Part shown: positions 57,238 through 64,000 of the stretch, piece after piece
Layout of the letters: each line of letters begins with the position of its first letter
Numbering within the stretch: the stretch's first letter is position 1
NCBI GenBank assembly: GCA_002317135.1
Contig: DCIX01000032.1
Span: forward strand, 45,971-109,970
DNA: 64,000 bases
Source of the DNA: Bacteroidales bacterium UBA1715
GTDB taxonomy: Bacteria; Bacteroidota; Bacteroidia; Bacteroidales; UBA1715
Reading direction: 5' to 3'
Program-made: the position numbers and the translations under genes
Notes under the pieces: model-generated
Seen by the model: only the letters and a program-made list of their open reading frames with translations
What the model was told of the DNA's origin: nothing
Databases searched by the model: none

Positions 57238-58233
57238 ATGAAATTCTATCTAATTTTTGCTACACAAATACTACAATCACTCTCATTTGCAAGGGTGTGG
57301 AATTTCATGCAATTATACTTCTCCTACACCTACTCCATTATTTCAAAAAAAATTGTTCACAAAGGAAATCCTGCATTTATCAGCATAGAACCAACAAACA
57401 TCTGTAACCTACAATGCCCAGAATGTCCAACAGGAAATAAATCCAGCATTGTAGAAAAAGGACAAATGCAATTAGAACTTTGCAAAAAAATTCTTCCACA
57501 AATAAAAAAACACACATTGTTCGCAAATTTATATTTCCAAGGCGAGCCATTCATAAATAAGGAAACAATAGCCATTATTCAAGAAGCAAAAAAAGCAAAC
57601 ATTATTACTTCTATATCATCGAATGCACATTTCATTACAAAAGAAAATGCAAATGAAATCGTCACGTCTGGTCTAACAAAACTCATCATTTCTTTAGACG
57701 GCTACGATCAAGAATCTTACGAAAAATATAGAAGAAACGGTTCTTTTCAAAAAGTATTAGACGGAATGCAAGCAATTCAAGAAGCAAAGCAAAAAAACAA
57801 CAGCAATCTTCCGTTAATAGAACTCCAATGTTTACTTTTTAAACACACCGAAAATAACAAAGACAAAATACAAGAACTTGGCAAACAATACGGAGCCGAC
57901 ATAATACAATTTAAGACAGCACAATTCTACGACGAAAGCAATATAGATATGCTTCCTTCTGAAAAGAATAGTCGTTACGAAGTAAAAGAAGGTCATATCG
58001 AAATAAAAAAGGACCTACAAAATTGTTGCTGGAAAATGTGGTGTAGTTGCATAATCGCTTGGAACGGAAATGTCCTCCCCTGCTGTTTCGACAAAAATCA
58101 CTCCTTTACATTTGGGAATATAACAACAGTCAAATTTAACGAAATTTGGCATTCCGCAAAATACTATTCTTTCAGAAAGTCCGTTTTTTCAAACAGAAAC
58201 AAAATTGAGATGTGTCAAAATTGTTCCGAATAG
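57238..58233 (+). CDS. Radical SAM/SPASM domain protein
   Basis: 331-residue enzyme that cleaves S-adenosylmethionine to start radical chemistry. The [4Fe-4S] site is Cys56, Cys60, Cys63 in EPTNICNLQCPEC (CX3CX2C). A C-terminal SPASM region with many cysteines (NCCWKMWCSC, VLPCCFDK, CQNCSE) would hold auxiliary clusters. The ATG at 57238 is used; the open frame runs upstream through the frdB terminator and into frdB but that part is an overlap. The hydrophobic N-terminus (residues 1-36) may associate with the membrane. SPASM enzymes modify peptides, proteins or sugars; no small precursor gene is visible nearby. 48 bases before a sugar-transferase gene. Confidence 0.85.
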   Translation: MKFYLIFATQILQSLSFARVWNFMQLYFSYTYSIISKKIVHKGNPAFISIEPTNICNLQCPECPTGNKSSIVEKGQMQLELCKKILPQIKKHTLFANLYFQGEPFINKETIAIIQEAKKANIITSISSNAHFITKENANEIVTSGLTKLIISLDGYDQESYEKYRRNGSFQKVLDGMQAIQEAKQKNNSNLPLIELQCLLFKHTENNKDKIQELGKQYGADIIQFKTAQFYDESNIDMLPSEKNSRYEVKEGHIEIKKDLQNCCWKMWCSCIIAWNGNVLPCCFDKNHSFTFGNITTVKFNEIWHSAKYYSFRKSVFSNRNKIEMCQNCSE

Positions 58234-58281
58234 AAGTTGTATTACAAAAAATTATATCATATTTGCAATACATAAGAATAG

Positions 58282-59706
58282 ATGAATAAAACGAGACAAA
58301 CGATATTATACCTTTGTTGCGACTTAGCTACAGCCATCATTGCATGGACACTATTCTTCTTTTTCAGAAACGAATACATTGATGCGTATTATCTAGAATT
58401 CCCTGAAATGAAAGGGAAAATCATCTTAGACATCAATTTCAGACATGGTTTGGTGGTAATTCCATTGATGTGGTTAGGTCTATATTACCTAACAGGCTAT
58501 TACAAAAACATCTACAGAAAATCACGCCTACAAGAATTCACAAACACATTTTGGGTAACGCTAATAGGCTCACTCATTCTATTTTTCACCATAATTTTGA
58601 ACGACAATGTGGTTAATTATCAGGCATATTACTACTCCTATTTAATTTTATTTGCCGTTCATTTCGTAATCACATACATTCCACGATTTTGTATAACAAC
58701 ATCAACTAAAAACAAGATTAGTTCACGCAAAATTGGATTCAATACATTGCTCGTTGGTAGCAACGACAAAGCAGAAAAACTATATAAAAGACTTTCTACG
58801 GCAAAAAAATCTGCAGGAAACAAATTCATTGGCTTCGTGAATGTAATCACCCAAGAGAAATACCAAATGGCTGATTATATGCCACATTTAGGTAAAATTG
58901 ACGATGTAAAATCCATATTAAAAGATCAAAAAATCGAAGAAATTCTCATTGCCATAGATACCAAAGAACACGCTTACATTGAACATATTCTACATTGCTT
59001 ACTTGGTACCAAAGCTATCATAAAAGCAATACCTGACAATTGCGATATTATTTCTGGTCGAGTTACACTTGAGTCTATACACGACGAGCCTCTAATCATA
59101 ATATCACAAAATGTTATGCCTATATGGCAAGAAAAAATAAAACGAGCAATAGACATCATTACTTCAATTGCTGTACTTATAATAGGCTCGCCATTATATA
59201 TTTTTACAGCAATAATGGTTGCGTGTTCATCGAAAGGACCAATTTTCTACAAACAAGAACGAATTGGCCAATACGGTAAGCCATTCTATATATACAAATA
59301 CCGTTCAATGTATATAGATTCCGAAGTCAACGGTCCACAACTTTCGTCGGAAAATGACAAGAGAATCACCCCATGGGGACATATCATGAGAAAATTCCGT
59401 CTTGATGAAATCCCACAATTCTACAATGTGCTTAAAGGCGATATGTCGCTTGTAGGACCAAGACCTGAACGACAATTTTTCATAGACCAAATCGTTAAAA
59501 TCGCCCCTCATTATCTTCATTTACAAAAAGTTAGACCAGGAATAACTTCATTAGGACAAGTTAAATATGGCTATGCACAAAGCCCAGAAGAAATGGCAGC
59601 ACGAATGAAATACGACATAATCTATATAGAAAACATGTCTATCTATTTGGATATTAAAATCTTAATCTACACCATAAAAACAGTACTTTCTGGAGAAGGT
59701 GTATAA
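58282..59706 (+). CDS. Polyprenyl-phosphate sugar-1-phosphate transferase (WcaJ/WbaP type)
   Basis: Initiating enzyme for surface polysaccharide synthesis: transfers a sugar 1-phosphate from a nucleotide sugar to undecaprenyl phosphate. 474 residues. Four N-terminal membrane helices (about 5-125), a Rossmann-like middle domain (about 145-265), a reentrant helix (about 280-310, VLIIGSPLYIFTAIMVA) and the C-terminal catalytic domain with GPIFYKQERIGQYGKPF, YKYRSMY, RKFRLDEIPQFYNVLKGDM and LVGPRPE. The sugar cannot be told from sequence. Last codons lie 10 bases ahead of the HD gene. Confidence 0.92.
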   Translation: MNKTRQTILYLCCDLATAIIAWTLFFFFRNEYIDAYYLEFPEMKGKIILDINFRHGLVVIPLMWLGLYYLTGYYKNIYRKSRLQEFTNTFWVTLIGSLILFFTIILNDNVVNYQAYYYSYLILFAVHFVITYIPRFCITTSTKNKISSRKIGFNTLLVGSNDKAEKLYKRLSTAKKSAGNKFIGFVNVITQEKYQMADYMPHLGKIDDVKSILKDQKIEEILIAIDTKEHAYIEHILHCLLGTKAIIKAIPDNCDIISGRVTLESIHDEPLIIISQNVMPIWQEKIKRAIDIITSIAVLIIGSPLYIFTAIMVACSSKGPIFYKQERIGQYGKPFYIYKYRSMYIDSEVNGPQLSSENDKRITPWGHIMRKFRLDEIPQFYNVLKGDMSLVGPRPERQFFIDQIVKIAPHYLHLQKVRPGITSLGQVKYGYAQSPEEMAARMKYDIIYIENMSIYLDIKILIYTIKTVLSGEGV

Positions 59707-59716
59707 AGAAAAAGAA

Positions 59717-60376
59717 ATGGAAGCAGACAAACGAATTGCTGTTGTAAAAAACGAAGTTAAAAGAACGCTACAAAATGCAGAGTGCGGACACGATTATTCT
59801 CATGCACTACGCGTTTGCAGAAATGCGGAACAAATATCACAAACAGAAGGAGGAGAACTTGCAATCATTCAGGCTGCAGCTCTACTTCACGATGTTTCAG
59901 ACGAAAAATTTAGTAACGGTAATACGATTATTGGGTTAAAACTAACAGAAAACATCCTAAAAAAAGCAAAATTTAAGACTGCAGAAATCAAGAAAATTGT
60001 TGACATCATCCAAAACATCTCCTATAAAGGTGGATTTAACGGAAACGGCATTCCATCAATAGAATGTGCTATCGTACAAGACGCCGACAGACTTGATGCT
60101 ATTGGAGCAATCGGAGTTGCACGTGCATTCCACTACGGAGGTTTTAAAAACAGGGAATTATACAATCCCGAGATAGAACCACAAGACTTTGCAAACGCCG
60201 ACGAATATCGAAAATCTAACGGTCCTACCCTAAACCATTTCTATGAAAAATTATTGAAACTGAAATACTTAATGAACACACCAACTGCAAAAGAAATGGC
60301 AGAACCACGACATCAATTTCTTTTGCAATTTATAGACGAATTCCTACATGAATGGGGAAATGACAAACAAGAATAA
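59717..60376 (+). CDS. HD-domain phosphohydrolase
   Basis: Metal-dependent phosphohydrolase of 219 residues. The HD residues are His25/His29 in CGHDYSHALRV, His58-Asp59 in ALLHDVSDEK, and the later Asp in VQDADRLDAIGAIG, an arrangement shared with YedJ/YpgQ-type nucleotide hydrolases. The ATG at 59717 (MEADKRIAVV) is preferred over the GTG at 59699, which overlaps the sugar-transferase gene. Follows that gene by 10 bases and ends before a terminator. Substrate unknown. Confidence 0.85.
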   Translation: MEADKRIAVVKNEVKRTLQNAECGHDYSHALRVCRNAEQISQTEGGELAIIQAAALLHDVSDEKFSNGNTIIGLKLTENILKKAKFKTAEIKKIVDIIQNISYKGGFNGNGIPSIECAIVQDADRLDAIGAIGVARAFHYGGFKNRELYNPEIEPQDFANADEYRKSNGPTLNHFYEKLLKLKYLMNTPTAKEMAEPRHQFLLQFIDEFLHEWGNDKQE

Positions 60377-60383
60377 AAGAAAC

Positions 60384-60409
60384 GCCAACGGAATGTTGGC
60401 ATTTTTTTT
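60384..60409 (+). terminator. Terminator after the HD-domain gene
   Basis: GCCAAC / GTTGGC stem with a 5-base loop and a run of eight T, 8 bases after the stop codon. Confidence 0.85.
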
Positions 60410-60465
60410 ATAAAAAAACATCAAATTTTAATCTAAATTTTTTAGCCAAAACACAGATTTTTTCA

Positions 60466-60473
60466 TAAATTCG
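60466..60473 (+). promoter_or_regulatory. Possible -7 box of oadGAB
   Basis: TAAATTCG, one mismatch to TAnnTTTG, ending 33 bases before the oadG ATG in a 130-base gap. Weak on its own. Confidence 0.3.
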
Positions 60474-60506
60474 CAACGAAATTTTAACTATAAGAAGAGA
60501 AATATT

Positions 60507-60755
60507 ATGGCTGATGCGTTATTTCTAATGTTGGTAGGTATGCTTACCGTATTTGTTGTACTAATCCTTGTTGTGTTAATAGGAAACAGTATTATCATTT
60601 TTATAAACAAATTCTTCCCTGAAGAACAAGTAGCAGTTAAACCAAGTGCAGCAAGCGCACCAGCAATAAACTCAAATGTTTATGCAGCAATATGCTCTGC
60701 CGTTTCTACCGTTACTGGAGGGAAAGGTTCAGTTGCAGATGTGAAGAAATTATAA
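60507..60755 (+). CDS. oadG: OadG-family decarboxylase gamma subunit
   Basis: Small assembly subunit of a Na+-translocating biotin-dependent decarboxylase. 82 residues: one N-terminal membrane helix (LMLVGMLTVFVVLILVVL), a polar Ala/Pro linker and a short C-terminal tail (VTGGKGSVADVKKL). Recognised by size, topology and position 41 bases ahead of oadA. Confidence 0.8.
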   Translation: MADALFLMLVGMLTVFVVLILVVLIGNSIIIFINKFFPEEQVAVKPSAASAPAINSNVYAAICSAVSTVTGGKGSVADVKKL

Positions 60756-60796
60756 TAACTAAGTAACTAAAATAAATCATTAATATAAAACGTATT

Positions 60797-62635
60797 ATGG
60801 GTCGAGAGATTAAGTTTTCTTTGGTATACAGAGATATGTGGCAAAGTTCTGGAAAGTACCAGCCACGTGTTGACCAATTGGTTCGCATTGCTCCAGAAAT
60901 CGTTAAGATGGGATGCTTTGCTAGAGTTGAAACTAACGGTGGTGGTTTCGAACAAGTAAATTTGCTATATGGTGAAAATCCTAATAAAGCTGTTCGTGCA
61001 TGGACAAAACCTTTCAAAGAAGCAGGTATTCAAACTCACATGTTGGACCGTGCTCTTAATGGTTTAAGAATGAGTCCTGTTCCTGTTGATGTTCGTAAGT
61101 TGTTCTACAAAGTTAAAAAAGCACAAGGCGTTGACATCACTCGTTGCTTCTGCGGTTTGAACGACACACGTAACATTATCGACTCTATTAAATATGCGAA
61201 AGAAGCAGGAATGATTGCACAAGCAACTCTTTGCTTGACTGTGTCAAAAGTTCACACTGTTGAATACTACTGCAACTTAGCAGACGAATTAATCGCAAAC
61301 GGTGCAGATGAAATCTGTATGAAAGATATGGCTGGTATCGGTCGTCCAGTTTCTTTAGGAAAAATCGTTTCATACATTAAATCTAAATACCCTAACATTA
61401 CTATTCAATATCACGGACAAACAGGTCCTGGCTTTACTCCTGCATCTATTTTGGAAGTTGCAAAAGCAGGTTGTGATATTATTGACGTTGGTATGGAACC
61501 ACTTTCTTGGGGTACTGGCCACGCAGATGTTATCATGGTTCGCGAAATGTTGGCTGACGCAGGTTTTGATGTTCCTGAAATCAATATGTCTGCATACATG
61601 CGTGCAAGAACATTAACTCAAGAATTTATGGATGATTTCTTGGGCTACTACATTCCAGAATCAAACCGTCGTTTAACTTCATTGTTGATTGCTCCAGGTC
61701 TTCCTGGCGGTATGATGGGTAGCTTGATGAACGACCTTTCTACAAACTTGGCAAGTATCAACAAATCGTTGGCAAAACAAGGTAAACCAGAAATCACAAC
61801 AGATGATTTGATGGTTAAAATGTTCGACGAAGTTGCATACGTATGGCCACGCGTTGGTTTCCCTCCACTTGTAACTCCTTTCTCACAATATGTTAAGAAC
61901 TTAGCATTGTTCAACATCATGCAAACTGTAAAAGGTCAAGAAAGATGGACAATGATTGCAGACAACATTTGGGATATGATTTTGGGTAAATCTGGTAAAT
62001 TACCAGGAGAAGTTGCTCCAGAAATCAAGGAATTGGCTGCAAAACAAGGTCGCGAATTCTTCACAGGAAATCCTCAAGATTTGTATCCAGACAAATTGGA
62101 TGAATTCCGTAAAGAAATGGACGAAAACGGTTGGGAATATGGTCAAGACGATGAAGAATTGTTCGAATTGGCTATGCACCCAGAACAATATCGTGCATAC
62201 AAATCTGGTAAAGCTAAAGCTGATTTCGAAGCTGAATTAGCTAAGAAAAAAGCAGAAAAAGCTCAAGGCGGTGCAGGTTCTCTAAAACCTCAAACATTAA
62301 CAGTTGACGTAAACGGAGAAAAATATGCTGTAACAGTTAGCTACGATGCTCCAAAAGCAGATGCACCAAAAGCAGCACAAGCTTCCGCACCAGTTTCTGG
62401 CAACGCAACAGATGTTATTGCACCAATCTCTGGTAAATTCTTCAAAACAAAAGATTCCTCTTCAAAAGCAGTAGCTGTAGGTGATGCCGTAAAACAAGGT
62501 GACATCATCGGCTACATCGAAGCTATGAAAGTATTCAACGCTGTTGCAGCTCCTTGCGATGGTAAAGTAGTTGAAATCTGCCGTAACTCCGGTGACGACG
62601 TAGATGAAGACGATGTTTTGATGAAAATTCAATAA
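60797..62635 (+). CDS. oadA: Oxaloacetate/pyruvate carboxylase-type alpha subunit with biotin domain
   Basis: Carboxyltransferase subunit. 612 residues. The N-terminal barrel has FSLVYRDMWQSSGKYQPRV (DRDxxQ-like), RVETNGGGFEQV, and the metal-site KDMAGIGRP and IQYHGQTGPG. The C-terminal biotinyl domain carries the AMK motif with Lys578 (IGYIEAMKVFN) after an Ala/Pro-rich linker (about 505-540). With oadG and oadB on either side it most likely decarboxylates oxaloacetate (or acts as a methylmalonyl-CoA decarboxylase partner) and drives Na+ export. Pyruvate carboxylase subunit B is an alternative name for the same family. Confidence 0.9.
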   Translation: MGREIKFSLVYRDMWQSSGKYQPRVDQLVRIAPEIVKMGCFARVETNGGGFEQVNLLYGENPNKAVRAWTKPFKEAGIQTHMLDRALNGLRMSPVPVDVRKLFYKVKKAQGVDITRCFCGLNDTRNIIDSIKYAKEAGMIAQATLCLTVSKVHTVEYYCNLADELIANGADEICMKDMAGIGRPVSLGKIVSYIKSKYPNITIQYHGQTGPGFTPASILEVAKAGCDIIDVGMEPLSWGTGHADVIMVREMLADAGFDVPEINMSAYMRARTLTQEFMDDFLGYYIPESNRRLTSLLIAPGLPGGMMGSLMNDLSTNLASINKSLAKQGKPEITTDDLMVKMFDEVAYVWPRVGFPPLVTPFSQYVKNLALFNIMQTVKGQERWTMIADNIWDMILGKSGKLPGEVAPEIKELAAKQGREFFTGNPQDLYPDKLDEFRKEMDENGWEYGQDDEELFELAMHPEQYRAYKSGKAKADFEAELAKKKAEKAQGGAGSLKPQTLTVDVNGEKYAVTVSYDAPKADAPKAAQASAPVSGNATDVIAPISGKFFKTKDSSSKAVAVGDAVKQGDIIGYIEAMKVFNAVAAPCDGKVVEICRNSGDDVDEDDVLMKIQ

Positions 62636-62647
62636 AAACTAATGTAT

Positions 62648-62677
62648 GGGATAGTAGCAATCTACTATCCCTTTTTT
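62648..62677 (+). terminator. Intrinsic terminator between oadA and oadB
   Basis: GGGATAGTAG / CTACTATCCC, perfect 10-bp stem with a 4-base loop and T6, 12 bases after oadA and 14 bases before the oadB ATG. It sits inside a functional gene set, so it probably lowers rather than abolishes oadB transcription, or oadB has a promoter inside oadA. Confidence 0.85.
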
Positions 62678-62691
62678 AACGAAAAACAACT

Positions 62692-63915
62692 ATGCTAGAA
62701 AAAATCTATGATATGACTGCAATAGGTGCCTTTATTGATAATCCAGGCTACCTATTAATGTTATTGATTGCTTTCGTTCTTCTTTACTTGGGTATAGTAA
62801 AGAAATACGAACCTCTTTTGTTAATACCTATTGGCTTCGGCGTTTTGTTGGCAAACTTCCCAGGTGCTGATCTTGGTGTTGTTGCTGGTGACAAAATAGA
62901 ACTAGGACTTGATGAAAACGGTCGTATGCAATACATGAATCTATTCGAAATTGCTCACGAATACGGTATCTTCAACTTCCTATACTATGCATTGATCAAA
63001 ACTGGTCTTCTTCCTCCACTTATCTTTTTAGGTGTAGGTGCAATGACTGACTTTGGTCCAATGTTGCGTAACCTAAAATTAGCTTTATTTGGTGGTGCAG
63101 CACAATTCGGTATCTTTACTGTATTGTTGATTGCTATGGCTTCTGGAGCATTCTCATTACAAGAAGCTGCTTCTTTGGCTATCATCGGTGGTGCTGACGG
63201 TCCAACAGCCATTTATACAACATTAAAATTGGCTCCACAATTATTAGGACCAATTGCAATTGCTGCTTATTCTTATATGGCATTGGTACCAGTAATTATT
63301 CCATTGGTTGTTAAGTTACTTTGTTCAGAAAAAGAACTTAAAATCAACATGAAGCAACAAGATAAATTGTTCCCTCCTAAACACCAAATTAAAAACATGC
63401 GTGCAGTGAAGATTATCTTCCCTATCGTATTAGGAACAATTGTAATTATTCTTGTACCTTCTGCTGGTCCACTTCTAGGTATGCTACTTTTGGGTAACTT
63501 GCTAAAAGAAATCGGAACAGATACACAAAGATTAACAACTGCAGCTACAGAATACATTATGAACCCTGCAACAATTATCTTAGGCCTTTGCGTTGGTGCT
63601 ACAATGACAGCCGATGTATTCCTAGATATAAAAACTATCGGTATCATTATTGGTGGTTTCTTCGCATTCGCTCTTTCTGTAGCAAGTGGTATTTGCTTGG
63701 TTAAACTATTCAACCTATTTGCAAAGAAAAAAATCAATCCACTTTGTGGTGCAACTGGTTTAAGTGCGGTGCCTATGGCTTCTCGTGTTGCTAATGAAAT
63801 CTCAACAAAATACGATCCTCAAAACCACGTTCTTCAATACTGTATGTCAAGTAACGTGTCTGGTGTAATTGGTTCTGCCGTTGCAGCTGGTGTGTTAATT
63901 ACATTCTGTATATAA
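62692..63915 (+). CDS. oadB: Sodium ion-translocating decarboxylase beta subunit
   Basis: Membrane subunit that decarboxylates carboxybiotin and pumps Na+. 407 residues, mostly hydrophobic, about ten helices. Family motifs include LLIPIGFGVLLANFPGAD, the ion-site GGADGPTAIYTTLK, and CVGATMTADVFLD. The late GLSAVPMASRVAN and CMSSNVSGVIGSAVAAG are also typical. Last gene of oadG-oadA-oadB; a terminator precedes and another follows it. Confidence 0.95.
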   Translation: MLEKIYDMTAIGAFIDNPGYLLMLLIAFVLLYLGIVKKYEPLLLIPIGFGVLLANFPGADLGVVAGDKIELGLDENGRMQYMNLFEIAHEYGIFNFLYYALIKTGLLPPLIFLGVGAMTDFGPMLRNLKLALFGGAAQFGIFTVLLIAMASGAFSLQEAASLAIIGGADGPTAIYTTLKLAPQLLGPIAIAAYSYMALVPVIIPLVVKLLCSEKELKINMKQQDKLFPPKHQIKNMRAVKIIFPIVLGTIVIILVPSAGPLLGMLLLGNLLKEIGTDTQRLTTAATEYIMNPATIILGLCVGATMTADVFLDIKTIGIIIGGFFAFALSVASGICLVKLFNLFAKKKINPLCGATGLSAVPMASRVANEISTKYDPQNHVLQYCMSSNVSGVIGSAVAAGVLITFCI

Positions 63916-63932
63916 TCTTTATACATACTTAT

Positions 63933-63966
63933 AAAAAAAGCGTTCTTTAAAAAGAACGCTTTTTTT
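63933..63966 (+). terminator. Terminator of the oad genes
   Basis: AAAAAAAGCGTTCTT / AAGAACGCTTTTTTT stem with a short loop, 18 bases after the oadB stop. It would work in both directions. Confidence 0.9.
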
Positions 63967-64000
63967 ATTTATAGCCTTATCCCGTCCTAAAAAAGCGTTA

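Overview
This window comes from an AT-rich chromosome of the phylum Bacteroidota, most likely an anaerobic member of the order Bacteroidales. The evidence is: type IX secretion (T9SS) genes, a long-form IspG, DUF3098 beside FtsX, a eukaryote-like glycogen branching enzyme, a three-gene succinate dehydrogenase/fumarate reductase, a Na+-pumping decarboxylase, and at least thirteen intergenic copies of the Bacteroidota -7 promoter box TAnnTTTG. Genus cannot be fixed from sequence alone. No rRNA, tRNA, CRISPR array, insertion sequence or prophage was seen.

Layout. 1-6 kb: a lone ORF6N-domain protein, an acetyltransferase-argG pair (arginine), glgB (glycogen) and an unknown exported protein. 6-10.3 kb: ilvD-ilvB-ilvH, preceded by a transcription attenuator with a 15-residue leader peptide in which 9 residues are Val, Ile or Leu. 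10.4-13.3 kb: a LOG-family protein, an MbnP-like exported protein and murF. 13.4-21 kb: a T9SS locus, gldJ and a PorP/SprF protein on the minus strand, with porU (sortase), porV and ispF on the plus strand. 21-28.3 kb: an acyl-AMP ligase/ACP/acyltransferase fusion, ispG and clpB. 28.4-44.6 kb: a secreted polysaccharide block with a GH5 lipoprotein, a GH74-like xyloglucanase and a 3,694-residue T9SS cargo protein (lamin-tail, CotH-kinase, cadherin-like and about 18 BIg2 domains). 45-51.7 kb: ung with a glycosyltransferase, and the operon ftsX-DUF3098-uppP-truB-queA followed by a PchB-like chorismate mutase and a DRE-TIM aldolase. 52-57 kb: glyS and frdCAB. 57.2-60.4 kb: a radical SAM/SPASM protein, a polyprenyl-phosphate sugar transferase and an HD hydrolase. 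60.5-63.9 kb: oadG-oadA-oadB.

How the genes fit together. PorU, PorV, GldJ and the PorP/SprF protein belong to the export route that the giant protein's C-terminal sorting domain would use; GH5 and GH74 enzymes at the cell envelope suggest growth on beta-glucan or xyloglucan. The fumarate reductase and Na+-decarboxylase subunits fit a fermentation to succinate/propionate with an ion gradient.

Most notable observations: the ilv attenuator, read directly from sequence with mutually exclusive hairpins; the giant CotH protein; strong intrinsic terminators placed 4-20 bases ahead of the start codons of co-directional genes (murF, the MbnP-like gene, oadB); and the chorismate mutase/aldolase pair at the end of the ftsX operon. 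Several start codons were moved downstream because the longest reading frame begins inside a -7 promoter box.
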